Made by a program: the position numbers and the translations under genes. Below the pieces are notes generated by a model. It worked only from the letters and a program-made list of their open reading frames with translations, made no database searches and was not told the DNA's origin. Shown here piece after piece: positions 1 to 11,262 of a stretch of DNA of 64,000 nt. The first letter of the stretch is position 1. The number at the start of each line of letters is the position of its first letter. The stretch is from Azospirillum ramasamyi (GTDB lineage Bacteria; Pseudomonadota; Alphaproteobacteria; Azospirillales; Azospirillaceae): the NCBI RefSeq assembly GCF_003233655.1, contig NZ_CP029829.1, forward strand, positions 480,978 to 544,977, given 5' to 3'.

Positions 1-1119
1 GATCTCGGCCCACAAGGCCGTCTCCAGCTTTTCCATCGGCACTCCGGCGGCCGGGCTGGCGCCGACGCTGAGCGTGCCCATGTCCCAGGCGGTGGGGCCG
101 TAGCCGAGCCAGGCGGAGGTCGCGAGCTTCTGATCCACCACCAGGCTGCGGTAGAGGCGGGAGGTGGTGCCGCCGCTCATGATCTCGGCCAGCACCTGCA
201 GCGCATAGGCCTGGCCCTGGGGATCGAGGCGGTAGGACGGCGCGGTCCAGGTGCGGCGCACCGACGGCTGCCGGACCTCTTCGTCGCGCAGGACCACCTG
301 TCTTGCGGCACTCATCGGCGGTTCGCTCACCCGCTTGCGCTCCGGCACCGGACGCGCGGGGATGGAGCCGTAATAGCGTTCGGCCAACGGCTTAAGCTCT
401 TCCGCGGTGATGTCGCCGGAGACCACCAGGATGGCGTTGTTGGGGGCGTACCAGGTCTTGTAGAAGTCCTCCGCCATCTCCCGCGTCAGCGACGAAATCT
501 CCTGCGGCCAGCCGATCACCGGGGTGCCGTACGGATGGTGGACGAACATCGTGGCGTTGATCTGCTCGCCGATGCGGTCGGCCGGTTCGTTCTCGACGCG
601 CTGGCGGCGCTCCTCGACGATGACGTCGCGCTCGGGATAGACCTGCGCGTCGGTCAGCTTCAGGTTGGCCATGCGGTCGGCCTCCATCCGCATCACCAAC
701 TCCAGGCGGTCGCGGGCGACGTTCTGGTAATAGGCGGTGTAGTCGTAGCTGGTGAAGGCGTTGTCGCGCCCGCCGTTCTTGGCGACGGTGCGGCTGAACT
801 CGCCGGGCGGGATCTGTTCCGTCCCCTTGAACATCAGGTGTTCCAGGAAATGGGCGATGCCGGACTGGCCGCGGTCCTCGTCGGCCGCGCCCACCTTGTA
901 CCAGACCATGTGGGTCACGACGGGAACGCGGTGGTTGGGGATGACCACCACCTGCATGCCGTTCGACAGGGTGAAGCTCTCGGGGAAGAACACCCCCTTT
1001 TCCGCGGCGGATGCGGGTGGCGCGGCGATCGGCCCCGGCAGGAAGGGGGCGGCGGCCGTCATCGTCAAGGCCAGGAAACCGGCCGCGGCGAGGCGGCGGG
1101 CTGGAAGGTAGGCAAGCAT
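1..1119 (-). CDS. M16 family zinc metallopeptidase (pitrilysin/processing-peptidase-like), 3' end outside window
   Basis: 373 codons are visible and the frame is still open at the left edge, so the C-terminal part is missing. The protein begins with an exported-type N terminus (basic start, then a hydrophobic Ala-rich stretch to about residue 38). The inverted zinc motif HFLEHLMF lies near residue 90, with the distal glutamate expected in the ERRQRVENEP stretch that follows, so the catalytic N-terminal half looks intact. M16 enzymes are zinc peptidases that often work as pairs, and a second M16 gene commonly follows beyond the cut; that is expectation, not seen. It is the last visible gene of a minus-strand run after ileS, lspA and the DUF3035 lipoprotein. 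The ATG has a GGGAG a few bases upstream. Confidence 0.9.
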   Translation of the reverse strand, partial: MLAYLPARRLAAAGFLALTMTAAAPFLPGPIAAPPASAAEKGVFFPESFTLSNGMQVVVIPNHRVPVVTHMVWYKVGAADEDRGQSGIAHFLEHLMFKGTEQIPPGEFSRTVAKNGGRDNAFTSYDYTAYYQNVARDRLELVMRMEADRMANLKLTDAQVYPERDVIVEERRQRVENEPADRIGEQINATMFVHHPYGTPVIGWPQEISSLTREMAEDFYKTWYAPNNAILVVSGDITAEELKPLAERYYGSIPARPVPERKRVSEPPMSAARQVVLRDEEVRQPSVRRTWTAPSYRLDPQGQAYALQVLAEIMSGGTTSRLYRSLVVDQKLATSAWLGYGPTAWDMGTLSVGASPAAGVPMEKLETALWAEI

Positions 1120-1260
1120 GAGGGCTCCCGGATCAGGAGGTCCGAATCGAAAGGGCGCCCTTCGCTGTGAAGGGCGCCCCCGGAAGTTGGTGTGATGTCG
1201 TGCCCGGAACAAGGTTTGAGCCATGCGGATGCTGCCGGGCTGGGTGCGGACAGGGTCCGC

Positions 1261-1377
1261 TTAAAGCGGATTGCCATCCGCTTTGGACCGCGACGGCGGG
1301 GCCGGCCGCCCATGCGGCCGAAGCCCGACCGGCGAATGAGGTCATATAAATCCAAAGCGAATGCAAATTCGCTTTAG
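1261..1377. repeat. 117-bp intergenic repeat, copy 1 (palindromic ends)
   Basis: A second copy in inverted orientation lies at 20446-20562, with roughly nine in ten bases matching by eye. Each end is a short palindrome (AAAGCGGATTG-type on one side, AAAGCGAATTTGC-type on the other), with an internal GCGGCC-rich inverted repeat. The TAA stop of the minus-strand DUF3035 gene (1374-1376) lies inside the element. This is the look of a non-autonomous MITE- or REP-like element; no transposase is encoded in it. The short conserved peptides in several frames follow from the DNA similarity and are not taken as genes. Confidence 0.75.
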
Positions 1378-1961
1378 AACAGGCCTTCCAGCGGCGCCTT
1401 GCGCTTGCGCTCGATGACCGGAGTGGCGGCGCCGTCCACCGACTTGCCCTGGGCCTGGGCCTCGCGCAGGCGCTGCTGCTCCTTGGCGGGGTCGACGAGC
1501 GAGTAGGGCTGCTCCTGCTTCTGCCAGAACAGCAGCGAATCGATCCAGCTCTTGTCGGCGATGATCAGCTGGGTGGTTTCCTGATCGACCTTGGCGCGGA
1601 TATTGGGGTCGATGCCGTCGCGCGCCGAGGCCTGGGCGATCAGCGACCTCTCGCCGGCGGTGGAGCCGGCCGCCGCCGTGGCGTTACCGCGCGAGGAGCC
1701 GCCGAACACGGCGCCGGCGGCCATCTGGGTCGACGTGCTGTCCTGCGGACGGGCGGCGCCGGGGCGCGGCCGGGGCAGATCCTGCATGCTGGGCGGCAGG
1801 GTCAGCGGAGCGCGGGAAACGACGGCGAACTCGTCGGGGCTCTGGCGGTCGAGACCGATGGAGCGGCGAACATCCGAGCAGCCGGCGAGCGTCAACGCCG
1901 CAAGCGCCAGCCCAAGCAGAGGAAGCCGGGTCCGGGAGAGGGAGGAGGAGATGCTGGTCAC
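1374..1961 (-). CDS. DUF3035 domain lipoprotein
   Basis: A 195-residue protein with a lipoprotein signal: basic start, hydrophobic run, then the lipobox LAGC near residue 28, so it should be lipidated and membrane anchored. The mature part starts with the family-typical segment SPDEFAVVSRAPLTLPPS. The rest is low complexity (Ala, Gly, Thr, Gln) with a basic end. DUF3035 has no established function, but the gene sits next to lspA in many alphaproteobacteria. Its order here (ileS, lspA, this gene, M16 peptidase, all minus) fits an envelope operon. The stop codon falls within the palindromic end of the 117-bp repeat, so the last codons may have been reshaped by insertion of the element. Confidence 0.85.
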   Translation of the reverse strand: MTSISSSLSRTRLPLLGLALAALTLAGCSDVRRSIGLDRQSPDEFAVVSRAPLTLPPSMQDLPRPRPGAARPQDSTSTQMAAGAVFGGSSRGNATAAAGSTAGERSLIAQASARDGIDPNIRAKVDQETTQLIIADKSWIDSLLFWQKQEQPYSLVDPAKEQQRLREAQAQGKSVDGAATPVIERKRKAPLEGLF

Positions 1962-2067
1962 GTTCGGAGGATCCCGTCGTCTGTCACGTCGTAGCGACCC
2001 GGGCCGAAGGTCCAGGCCGCATGGTCAGCGCTCGCCGGTGGTTATAACGCCACCGGCGACGGAACTC

Positions 2068-2571
2068 TTACGACTTTTCGCGGTCCGCGAACAGTCCGTC
2101 GATCAGCAGCAGGACCACGCCGATGCTGATTCCGCTGTCGGCCACGTTGAAGGCCCAGAAATGCCAGCCGGCATAATGGAAGTCGAGGAAGTCGACCACC
2201 GCGCCATGCAGAAGCCGGTCGGCGACGTTGCCCACCGCGCCGCCGATGATCAAGCCCAGCGCCAGCGCCGCCAGCCGGCTCTCGGCCTGCCGCATCCAGA
2301 GGACGAGGCAGACGGCGATCACCGCGGCGATGGCGCTCAGGATATAGGGCATCATCGCCCCGCCGCTGGCGAAGGTGCCGAAGCTGACGCCGTAGTTCCA
2401 CACCAGCACGAGGTTGAAGAAGGGCGTCACCTCGATGACATGCGGCACCGGCTGCATGACATGTTCGAGGATCCACCATTTGCTGCCCTGGTCGAGCACG
2501 GCCACCACCGCGGCGACGATCAGCCCGAACAGCCAGTAGGAGCGGGATTGGTTGGCGACGAAGGTGTTCAT
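2068..2571 (-). CDS. lspA: lipoprotein signal peptidase (signal peptidase II)
   Basis: 167 residues, the usual size for this integral inner-membrane aspartyl peptidase, which removes signal peptides from diacylglyceryl-modified prolipoproteins. Four hydrophobic segments are apparent (about residues 12-28, 70-88, 96-113 and 138-158). The two conserved aspartate regions are present: GNVADRLLHG and FNVADSGI. The N-terminal DQGSKWWI segment is also typical. It lies downstream of ileS, a common bacterial pairing, separated by about 145 bp that hold two G/C palindromes. Its neighbour, a lipoprotein, is a likely substrate. Confidence 0.96.
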   Translation of the reverse strand: MNTFVANQSRSYWLFGLIVAAVVAVLDQGSKWWILEHVMQPVPHVIEVTPFFNLVLVWNYGVSFGTFASGGAMMPYILSAIAAVIAVCLVLWMRQAESRLAALALGLIIGGAVGNVADRLLHGAVVDFLDFHYAGWHFWAFNVADSGISIGVVLLLIDGLFADREKS

Positions 2572-2610
2572 GTGAACTCCGGAAGCTGCCGCCCCCTGCC
2601 CCCACCCCGA

Positions 2611-2685
2611 CCCTCCCCCGTTGAACGGGGAAGGGGGATTGGTCGTCGGGCGGCGGAGTTCCCTCCCCCGGCCGGCGGGGGAGGG
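2611..2685. repeat. paired GC palindromes of the CCCTCCCCC...GGGGGAGGG type
   Basis: Two hairpins lie between lspA and ileS: one at about 2611-2636 (CCCTCCCCCGTT / ACGGGGAAGGGG) and a near-perfect one at 2661-2685 (CCCTCCCCC around a GCCGGC centre). Similar palindromes occur at 35780-35831, 58684-58702 and 62678-62700, always between genes. They look like a dispersed intergenic repeat family that could slow or terminate transcription; no T-run follows. Confidence 0.6.
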
Positions 2686-2716
2686 TTAGAGTGAGGGTAT
2701 CGGGTTCCGGCCGGCC

Positions 2717-5560
<2,844 letters not shown>

Positions 5561-5911
5561 ATCGGATCCCTGGGGGAAAGCATCACCGTCGGGCGGCGGC
5601 CGGCAGGACTGGCCGTGGCGCCGCCCGGAACACAGCAGGTCTCTATCCCGGCCCTCCTCAGAGAGCCGGGCCGGTAATTCGCGCGTGATGCGCCGGGGCG
5701 CACATCGTCGGGATCCGCAGTGAGACGTCCATGGCGCGGGATATTAGCGGCGTGTGCGGTGCGGTCAAGGACGGCTCATGCCGGTCCGGAGCGCGGCAGG
5801 GTCCGAAAAATCCTCTGGTCATGCGAGTGTTGCAAATCTAGGGTGTTGCCGCCGGGATGTCGGCACAGGAAGTGTTCGCGGCAGGCGGCACGCGAAAGGG
5901 CATCGGCGGGC
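5561..5911. other. divergent intergenic region between ileS and the glycosyltransferase operon
   Basis: About 350 bp that should hold both promoters. Toward ileS there are two GC-rich inverted repeats: about 5591-5627 (GGGCGGCG ... CGCCGCCC) and 5648-5674 (CCGGCCC ... GGGCCGG). They would form hairpins in the ileS leader. Open frames run through this stretch on the plus strand but show no conserved sequence. The upstream extension of the GT10 frame (from 5720) has Cys/Arg-rich composition and no similarity to the family, so the gene is started at 5912. Confidence 0.5.
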
Positions 5912-6889
5912 ATGATCGATCGACGGACAAAAGACTTCCTGGCCGAATTCCTCGCTTCAGCCAACAAGGACCCGGCGGTTCTCGACCGTTTCCTCCTGTA
6001 TGGGCCCGAGCGCGGCGGCCGCGGCGCCCGGCCGCGCCTGAAGATCGCCTTTTTCGACTTCTGGCCGGAGTTCAATCCGGCCGACAACTTCTTCGTGGAT
6101 ATTCTGTCGAGCCGCTTCGACGTTTCCGTCGTCGAGAACGACTGCGACCTCGCCGTCGTGTCGGTGTTCGGCACCCGACACCGCGAGGCCCGCACCGCCC
6201 GCGCGCTGTTCTTCACCGGCGAGAATGTGCGGCCCCCGCTCGACGGCGTCGACATGTCGGTGTCGTTCGACCGCATCGACCACCCCCGGCATTACCGCCT
6301 GCCGCTCTACGTCATGCATGCCTGGGACCACAGGCGCGAAGGGGCGACGCCGCATTTCTGCCACTCCGTCCTGCCGCCGGTGCCGCCGACGCGGGAAGAG
6401 GCGGCGAAGCGGAAATTCTGCGCCTTCCTCTACAAGAACCCCAACTGCGCCCGCCGGAACGACTTCTTCCAGATGCTCTGCGCCCGCCGCCATGTGGAAT
6501 CGGTGGGCTGGCTGCTGAACAACACCGGCAGCGTGGTGAAGATGGGCTGGCTGCCCAAGATCCGGGTCTTCTCGCGCTATCGCTTCGCCTTCGCGTTCGA
6601 GAATGCCTCGTATCCCGGCTATCTGACCGAGAAGATCCTCGATGCCTTCCAGGCCGGCGCCGTGCCGCTCTATTGGGGCGACGCCGGCGTGTTGCGGGAC
6701 GTCGCCGCCGGCAGCTTCATCGACGTGTCGCGCTATTCCTCCGACGAGGAGGCGATCGACGCCATCCTGGCCGCCGACGACGATTACGACACCTATCGCC
6801 GCTACCGCAGCACGCCGCCCTTCATCGGCACGGAGGATTTCTACTTCGATGCCTTCCGCCTGGCCGAATGGATCGAAAGCCGCCTGTGA
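5912..6889 (+). CDS. glycosyltransferase family 10 (fucosyltransferase-like)
   Basis: 325 residues from the ATG of MIDRRTKDF; an upstream ATG in frame at 5720 would add unsupported sequence. The C-terminal half carries the GT10 donor-binding signature: FAFAFENASYPGYLTEKILDAF followed by GAVPLYWGD, the alpha-1,3-fucosyltransferase hallmark. The N-terminal part (KIAFFDFWPEFNPADNFF, then ...LFFTGENVRPP) also fits. These enzymes move fucose or a related sugar from a GDP-donor to glycans such as O-antigen. It is the first gene of a four-gene operon and the next gene starts 46 bp downstream. The acceptor cannot be told from sequence. Confidence 0.87.
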   Translation: MIDRRTKDFLAEFLASANKDPAVLDRFLLYGPERGGRGARPRLKIAFFDFWPEFNPADNFFVDILSSRFDVSVVENDCDLAVVSVFGTRHREARTARALFFTGENVRPPLDGVDMSVSFDRIDHPRHYRLPLYVMHAWDHRREGATPHFCHSVLPPVPPTREEAAKRKFCAFLYKNPNCARRNDFFQMLCARRHVESVGWLLNNTGSVVKMGWLPKIRVFSRYRFAFAFENASYPGYLTEKILDAFQAGAVPLYWGDAGVLRDVAAGSFIDVSRYSSDEEAIDAILAADDDYDTYRRYRSTPPFIGTEDFYFDAFRLAEWIESRL

Positions 6890-6935
6890 GCGGCGCTGGT
6901 GAGAGAGCCGCCTTGCCGCGGCGGAAGGGTGGGCG

Positions 6936-7658
6936 ATGAAGCGGGTGCTGCTGAACTATGCCGACGGGGCCTTCACGACGGCGCAGAAACACAACGGCAG
7001 GACCGGGTTGGAGGTCGGCGGCTTCGACGGGGTGGCGATGATGGGGCGGCACCACATCGATGCCGCCTTCGCCGCCCGCAACCGGCATATCCTGGAGCAG
7101 CCGCGCGGGGCCGGCTATTGGCTGTGGAAGCCCTATTTCATCGACCTGATGCTGCGCAAGCATCTGCAGGACGGCGACATCCTTTTCTACAGCGACAGCG
7201 GGGCCCATTTCGTCCACAGCGTCGACCCGGTGATCGAACTCTGCCGCCAGCGGCGCGACCTGCCGGTCCTGCTGTTCACGCTGGAGGACCAGCACAGCAA
7301 CCGCGTCTGGACCAAGCGCGACTGCTTCCATTTCATGGGGCAGGACCAGCCGGCCTTCACAGATGCGCCGCAGATCCTCGCCAGTTTCATCGTCTGCGAG
7401 CGCGGGCCGGAAAGCATGGACTTCGTTTCGCAATGGCTGCGCTATGCCCAGGATGCCCGGCTGATCACCGACGCCCCGAACGAATGCGGCCTGCCGAACT
7501 ATCCGGAGTTCCGCGACCATCGCCACGACCAGAGCATCCTCAGCCTGCTCGGCCGCCGCCACGGCGTGACCGCCATTCCCGACATCTCGCAATGGGGGGA
7601 CGGCCGCCGTCCGGCCGGGATTCCGCGCATCCTGGAACACACGCGCTGGCGCGGCTGA
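6936..7658 (+). CDS. putative glycosyltransferase-like protein of unassigned family
   Basis: A 240-residue cytosolic-looking protein with no signal peptide or membrane segment. I do not recognise the family with certainty. A YWLWKPYFI stretch near residue 65 and a DILFYSDSGAHF segment near 85 (an acidic DSG motif after a hydrophobic strand) resemble the nucleotide-sugar and metal site of GT-A enzymes acting on cell-surface polysaccharides. An aspartate/histidine pair (RDHRHDQSI) near residue 195 also recalls such proteins. It sits between a GT10 and a GT41-like gene in one operon, which supports a glycan role. The function is inferred from context and these motifs only. Confidence 0.6.
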   Translation: MKRVLLNYADGAFTTAQKHNGRTGLEVGGFDGVAMMGRHHIDAAFAARNRHILEQPRGAGYWLWKPYFIDLMLRKHLQDGDILFYSDSGAHFVHSVDPVIELCRQRRDLPVLLFTLEDQHSNRVWTKRDCFHFMGQDQPAFTDAPQILASFIVCERGPESMDFVSQWLRYAQDARLITDAPNECGLPNYPEFRDHRHDQSILSLLGRRHGVTAIPDISQWGDGRRPAGIPRILEHTRWRG

Positions 7659-7722
7659 GGTCGGCTATGGCAGACAAGCGCCGGACCCGTCCCCGTCAAC
7701 CGTCAGCAGCGATCGGCAGCGC

Positions 7723-10368
7723 ATGACCAGCTTCACCCGCGCCGTGGCGGCGGAAAACAGCGGCAATCTGGAGGAGGCGAGGGCCCGCTACCTCGAAGTC
7801 CTGCAGGCCGAGCCGCAGAACCCGTCCGCCCTGCACCGGCTGGGCGTGGTGGAACTGCGGCTGGGCCGCCCGCGTGAGGCGGTGATCCTGTTCCAGCAGT
7901 CGCTGGCCATCGCCAAGGACCTGGAGGTCTATCTCGATTTCGGTTCCGCGATGGCCGCCATGGCCCGCTGGGATGCGGCGGCGGCGGTCTATGCGGCTGC
8001 GCTGCGGGTCGCTCCCGCTTCGGTCGATGCGCATTACGGGCTTGCGCTGGCCCTGCACCGGCAAGGCCGCGCGCAGGATGCCGAACCCCATTACCGCAAG
8101 GTGCTGGCGACCCATTCCCACCTGGGGGAGGTCCACAACAATCTCGGCGTCGCCCTGCAGGAACTTGGTCGATTCGCGGAGGCCGCCGCCGCTCATCGCG
8201 AGGCGGCGCGGCTCGATCCCGCCGACGCCGGGGCGTGGTCCAAGCTGGGCGTGGCGCTCCATCGCATGGGCCATGGCACGGAGGCGGAGGCCGTCTTCCG
8301 CAAGGCGGTCGGCTTCGCGCCCGGGGATGCGGAGAACTGGCACAACCTGACCTGCCTGCTCGACGCGACCGGCCGCCCCGCGGAGGCGCTCGCCGCCAGC
8401 CGTGTCGCGGTGGCGCTCGATCCGGCCAGCGGGCGGAACTGGCTGGCGCTCGGTAATGCCGCCCATGCGGCGCGGCGCTGGAGGGAGGCATGGCGTGCCG
8501 CCTCGGCCGCGGTCCGGCTGGAGCCGTCCGACCCGGCGGCGCGCAACAACCTCGGCAACGCCTTGCGGGAACTCGGCCGTCCGCAGGACGCCGTGGCCCA
8601 GTACCGCGCGGCGCTCGACCTGCAGCCCGATTTCGCTTTGGCCGAGATCAATCTGGCCCTGCTCCTGTCGAGCCTGCGCGATGCGGCCGGCGCGCTGGCG
8701 GTTCTCAGGGGCCTGCTGGCCCGGCAGCCGGCGAACGGCGATGCCTGGCGACGGCTGGGCCGCGTGCTGGCGGAGGCCGCGCGCCCCGATGCCGCCGTCG
8801 CCGTCCTGCGCAATGCCGTCGCCATCGATCCCGGCGAACCCGAAGCCCATGTCGATCTGGCGATGGCCGCCGCGATGGCCGGCTGGAGCGCGGTGTCGGT
8901 GACCGCCTGCCGGCGGGTGCTGCGGCTGGTTCCGGACCATGCCGCGGCCTTGGGCCAGCTCGTCCATCGGCAGAGGCTTCTGTGCGACTGGCGCGATCTC
9001 GATGGGCTGGAAGCGCGGCTCCTCCGGCGGGTGCGGGAGGGGGCGGAGGGCGTGTCGCCCTTCGACGTCCTGTCCTGCGCCTCGACCCTGGCCGACCAGC
9101 AGGCGGCCGCGGCCCGCTGGGCGGCGGCGAAGGCCCGCGCCGCCGTGCCGACGGCCCGGCCGCAGGCTGTGGCGGCGGCTGTGGCGGCGCGCGACGCGCG
9201 CCTGCGGATCGGCTACCTCTCGTCGGATTTCCGCGAACATGCCATGGGCCACCTGATGGTCGATGCGCTGGAAACGCATGACCGCTCCCGCTTCGCCGTC
9301 ACCGCCTATTCGACAGGCATCGACGACGGCAGTGCGCTGCGCCGGCGGCTCGAGCGGGGGATCGAGCGCTTCGTCGACCTGCGCCGCCACACCGACGCCG
9401 ATGCCGCGCGGGCGATCGCGGCGGACGGCATCGACATCCTGGTCGATCTGACCGGCTTCACCACCTTCTCGCGCAGCTCGATCCTGGCGGCTCGCCCGGC
9501 CCCGGTGCAGGTCAACTGGCTGGGCTATCCGGGAACGCTGGGGGCGGAGTATGTCGACTACATCGTCGCCGACCCCATCGTGATCGCGCCGGGCGAGGAG
9601 GGGTTCTTTACCGAGCAGGTGGTGCGGCTGCCGGATTGCTATCAGCCCAACGACCGCCGGCGCGTCATCGCCGAGGCCACGCCGACGCGTGCGGACTGCG
9701 GGTTGCCGGGCGACGGTTTCGTATTCTGCTGCTTCAACAGCCCCTACAAGCTGACGCCCGCCCTGTTCGACGGCTGGGCGCGCATCCTGGCGGCGGTGCC
9801 GGGCAGTGTGTTGTGGCTCTATGCCGGGGATCCCCAGGTGGCGGCGAACCTGCGCCGCGAGGGCGAGGCCCGCGGCGTGAACCCCGGCCGGCTCGTCTTC
9901 GCCAGGCCCATGCCCCATGCCGAGCATCTGGCGCGGCACCGGCTGGCGGATCTGTTCCTCGACACACTTCCCTACAACGCCCACACCACGGCCAGCGATG
10001 CCCTGTGGGCGGGGCTGCCGGTGCTGACACGGCGCGGGACGACATTCGCCGGGCGCGTGGCGGCCAGCCTGCTGCGGGCGGCCGGACTGCCCGAACTGAT
10101 CGTCGACGGGCAGGAGGCCTATGAGGCCGCGGCGGTGACGCTCGCCCGCTCGCCCGGACGGCTTCGCGACCTGCGGGATCGGCTGGCGCGCAACCGGCCG
10201 GTCTGTGCCCTGTTCGACACGCCCCGTTTTGCCCGGCATCTCGAGGCGGCATACCGGGAGATGTGGGAAATTCACCGGGCCGGCGGTGCGCCGCGGCCGA
10301 TCACGATTGCGGCCGACGACACCGGCGGTCCGATATCCGCCTTGCAGGGAGAAGGGGAGGCCACATGA
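7723..10368 (+). CDS. TPR protein with GT41 O-GlcNAc-transferase-like (SPINDLY type) domain
   Basis: 881 residues in two parts. Residues about 1-430 are tandem tetratricopeptide repeats (recurring A-x-x-x-LGxALxxLGR patterns and ARNNLGNALRELGR). Residues about 480-860 match the GT41 catalytic region: RIGYLSSDFREHAMGHLM, VQVNWLGYPGTLG, FVFCCFNSPYKLTP, and LDTLPYNAHTTASDALWAGLPVLT with a GRVAASLL stretch. Family members transfer GlcNAc, fucose or related sugars to Ser/Thr of proteins, using the TPR superhelix to select substrates. Its stop overlaps the start of the next gene (ATGA), indicating translational coupling. The protein substrate is unknown; the flagellin 6 kb away is one candidate. 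Confidence 0.92.
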   Translation: MTSFTRAVAAENSGNLEEARARYLEVLQAEPQNPSALHRLGVVELRLGRPREAVILFQQSLAIAKDLEVYLDFGSAMAAMARWDAAAAVYAAALRVAPASVDAHYGLALALHRQGRAQDAEPHYRKVLATHSHLGEVHNNLGVALQELGRFAEAAAAHREAARLDPADAGAWSKLGVALHRMGHGTEAEAVFRKAVGFAPGDAENWHNLTCLLDATGRPAEALAASRVAVALDPASGRNWLALGNAAHAARRWREAWRAASAAVRLEPSDPAARNNLGNALRELGRPQDAVAQYRAALDLQPDFALAEINLALLLSSLRDAAGALAVLRGLLARQPANGDAWRRLGRVLAEAARPDAAVAVLRNAVAIDPGEPEAHVDLAMAAAMAGWSAVSVTACRRVLRLVPDHAAALGQLVHRQRLLCDWRDLDGLEARLLRRVREGAEGVSPFDVLSCASTLADQQAAAARWAAAKARAAVPTARPQAVAAAVAARDARLRIGYLSSDFREHAMGHLMVDALETHDRSRFAVTAYSTGIDDGSALRRRLERGIERFVDLRRHTDADAARAIAADGIDILVDLTGFTTFSRSSILAARPAPVQVNWLGYPGTLGAEYVDYIVADPIVIAPGEEGFFTEQVVRLPDCYQPNDRRRVIAEATPTRADCGLPGDGFVFCCFNSPYKLTPALFDGWARILAAVPGSVLWLYAGDPQVAANLRREGEARGVNPGRLVFARPMPHAEHLARHRLADLFLDTLPYNAHTTASDALWAGLPVLTRRGTTFAGRVAASLLRAAGLPELIVDGQEAYEAAAVTLARSPGRLRDLRDRLARNRPVCALFDTPRFARHLEAAYREMWEIHRAGGAPRPITIAADDTGGPISALQGEGEAT

Positions 10369-11180
10369 CGACCGCCGACAACGCAGGGGCGCGGCTCCAC
10401 ATCGTCGTCCCTTACCGGGACCGCGAAAGCCATCTCCGGCAGTTCGTCCCCTGGGTGAGCGCCTATTTCGACCGGCTGGTGCCGCGGATCGACTATCGCG
10501 TCACCATCGTGGAGCAGGAGGCCGGGCTTCCCTTCAACCGGGGGGCTCTGATGAATGCCGGATTCCTGCTGGGTGAGGAACGGAGCGGCTACACCTGCCT
10601 GCACGACATCGATTACCTGCCGGTCGATGCCGACTATTCATCGGCCGATTGTCCCACGCCGATCCTGTGGTACGGGGCGGAGCAGCGGCCGGTCGCGCCG
10701 GGACGGTCGGACCGTACGGTAACGACCAACCTGGAAAGCACGATGGGCGGCGTGCTGCTGATGCCGAATACGGTCATGCGGCAGGTCGACGGCTACTCCA
10801 ACGTCTTTTGGGGCTGGGGCTACGAGGATTTCGATTTCTCGCTGCGGATCCGGGCACGCCGCATTCCCACCGGCCGGCGCAAGGGGCGCTTCCAGCCGCT
10901 CGACCATGACAACGACGGCTTCACGCCGGATGCGACGCCGTCGCCCATCTCCCTGGTCAACCGCCGTCTGTTTCAGACGCTTTGGTCCGGCGGAAAGATC
11001 CCGGCCGGCGACGGGCTGTCCACGCTGTCCTTCGACGTGCTGGACCGGCGCCCCTGCGACGGCGGAGGCGCCGCAGGAGCGCAGGGACGGTGGGAAATCG
11101 TCCGCGTCCGGTTCAACCACAATCCGCGCCCGGACCAGGAAGCGGCCGTCGCTGCGCACCGGGATTCCCGCAACGGCTGA
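10365..11180 (+). CDS. glycosyltransferase family 7 (beta-1,4-galactosyltransferase-like)
   Basis: 271 residues from the ATG that overlaps the preceding stop by four bases. The N-terminal HIVVPYRDRESHLRQF, the central LHDIDYLP metal-binding region, and the FWGWGYEDFDFSLR motif are the classic GT7 (GT-A fold) signatures for transfer of Gal or GalNAc/GlcNAc from a UDP-sugar. No signal or membrane segment, so it acts in the cytosol or at the inner membrane face. It is the last gene of the glycosyltransferase operon, followed by a GC-rich hairpin before convergent pyrE. Confidence 0.9.
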   Translation: MTTADNAGARLHIVVPYRDRESHLRQFVPWVSAYFDRLVPRIDYRVTIVEQEAGLPFNRGALMNAGFLLGEERSGYTCLHDIDYLPVDADYSSADCPTPILWYGAEQRPVAPGRSDRTVTTNLESTMGGVLLMPNTVMRQVDGYSNVFWGWGYEDFDFSLRIRARRIPTGRRKGRFQPLDHDNDGFTPDATPSPISLVNRRLFQTLWSGGKIPAGDGLSTLSFDVLDRRPCDGGGAAGAQGRWEIVRVRFNHNPRPDQEAAVAAHRDSRNG

Positions 11181-11225
11181 GGCCGGCACCGGATCTTTGA
11201 AGATGCCGAAACCTTTGAAGATGCC

Positions 11226-11258
11226 GGCGGGGAGGCGGCGCGGCGCCGCCTCCCCGCC
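11226..11258. terminator. GC-rich hairpin between convergent GT7 gene and pyrE
   Basis: A long, nearly perfect stem (GGCGGGGAGGCGGCGC paired with its complement across a minimal loop) lies in the 82-bp gap between two converging genes. There is no clear T-run on either strand, so it may act as a transcription barrier or need Rho. A 13-bp direct repeat (TTTGAAGATGCCG) precedes it at about 11195-11226. Confidence 0.5.
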
Positions 11259-11262
11259 CGCG

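Noticed and set aside
1065..1377. Short peptides of similar sequence at both 117-bp repeats
   Set aside because: The peptide similarity follows from the DNA repeat in several frames at once; no ribosome site or frame preference favours a real protein.
5648..5674. T-box or similar riboswitch in the ileS leader
   Set aside because: Only GC-rich inverted repeats are present; the conserved T-box sequence is not seen and such elements are not expected in alphaproteobacteria.
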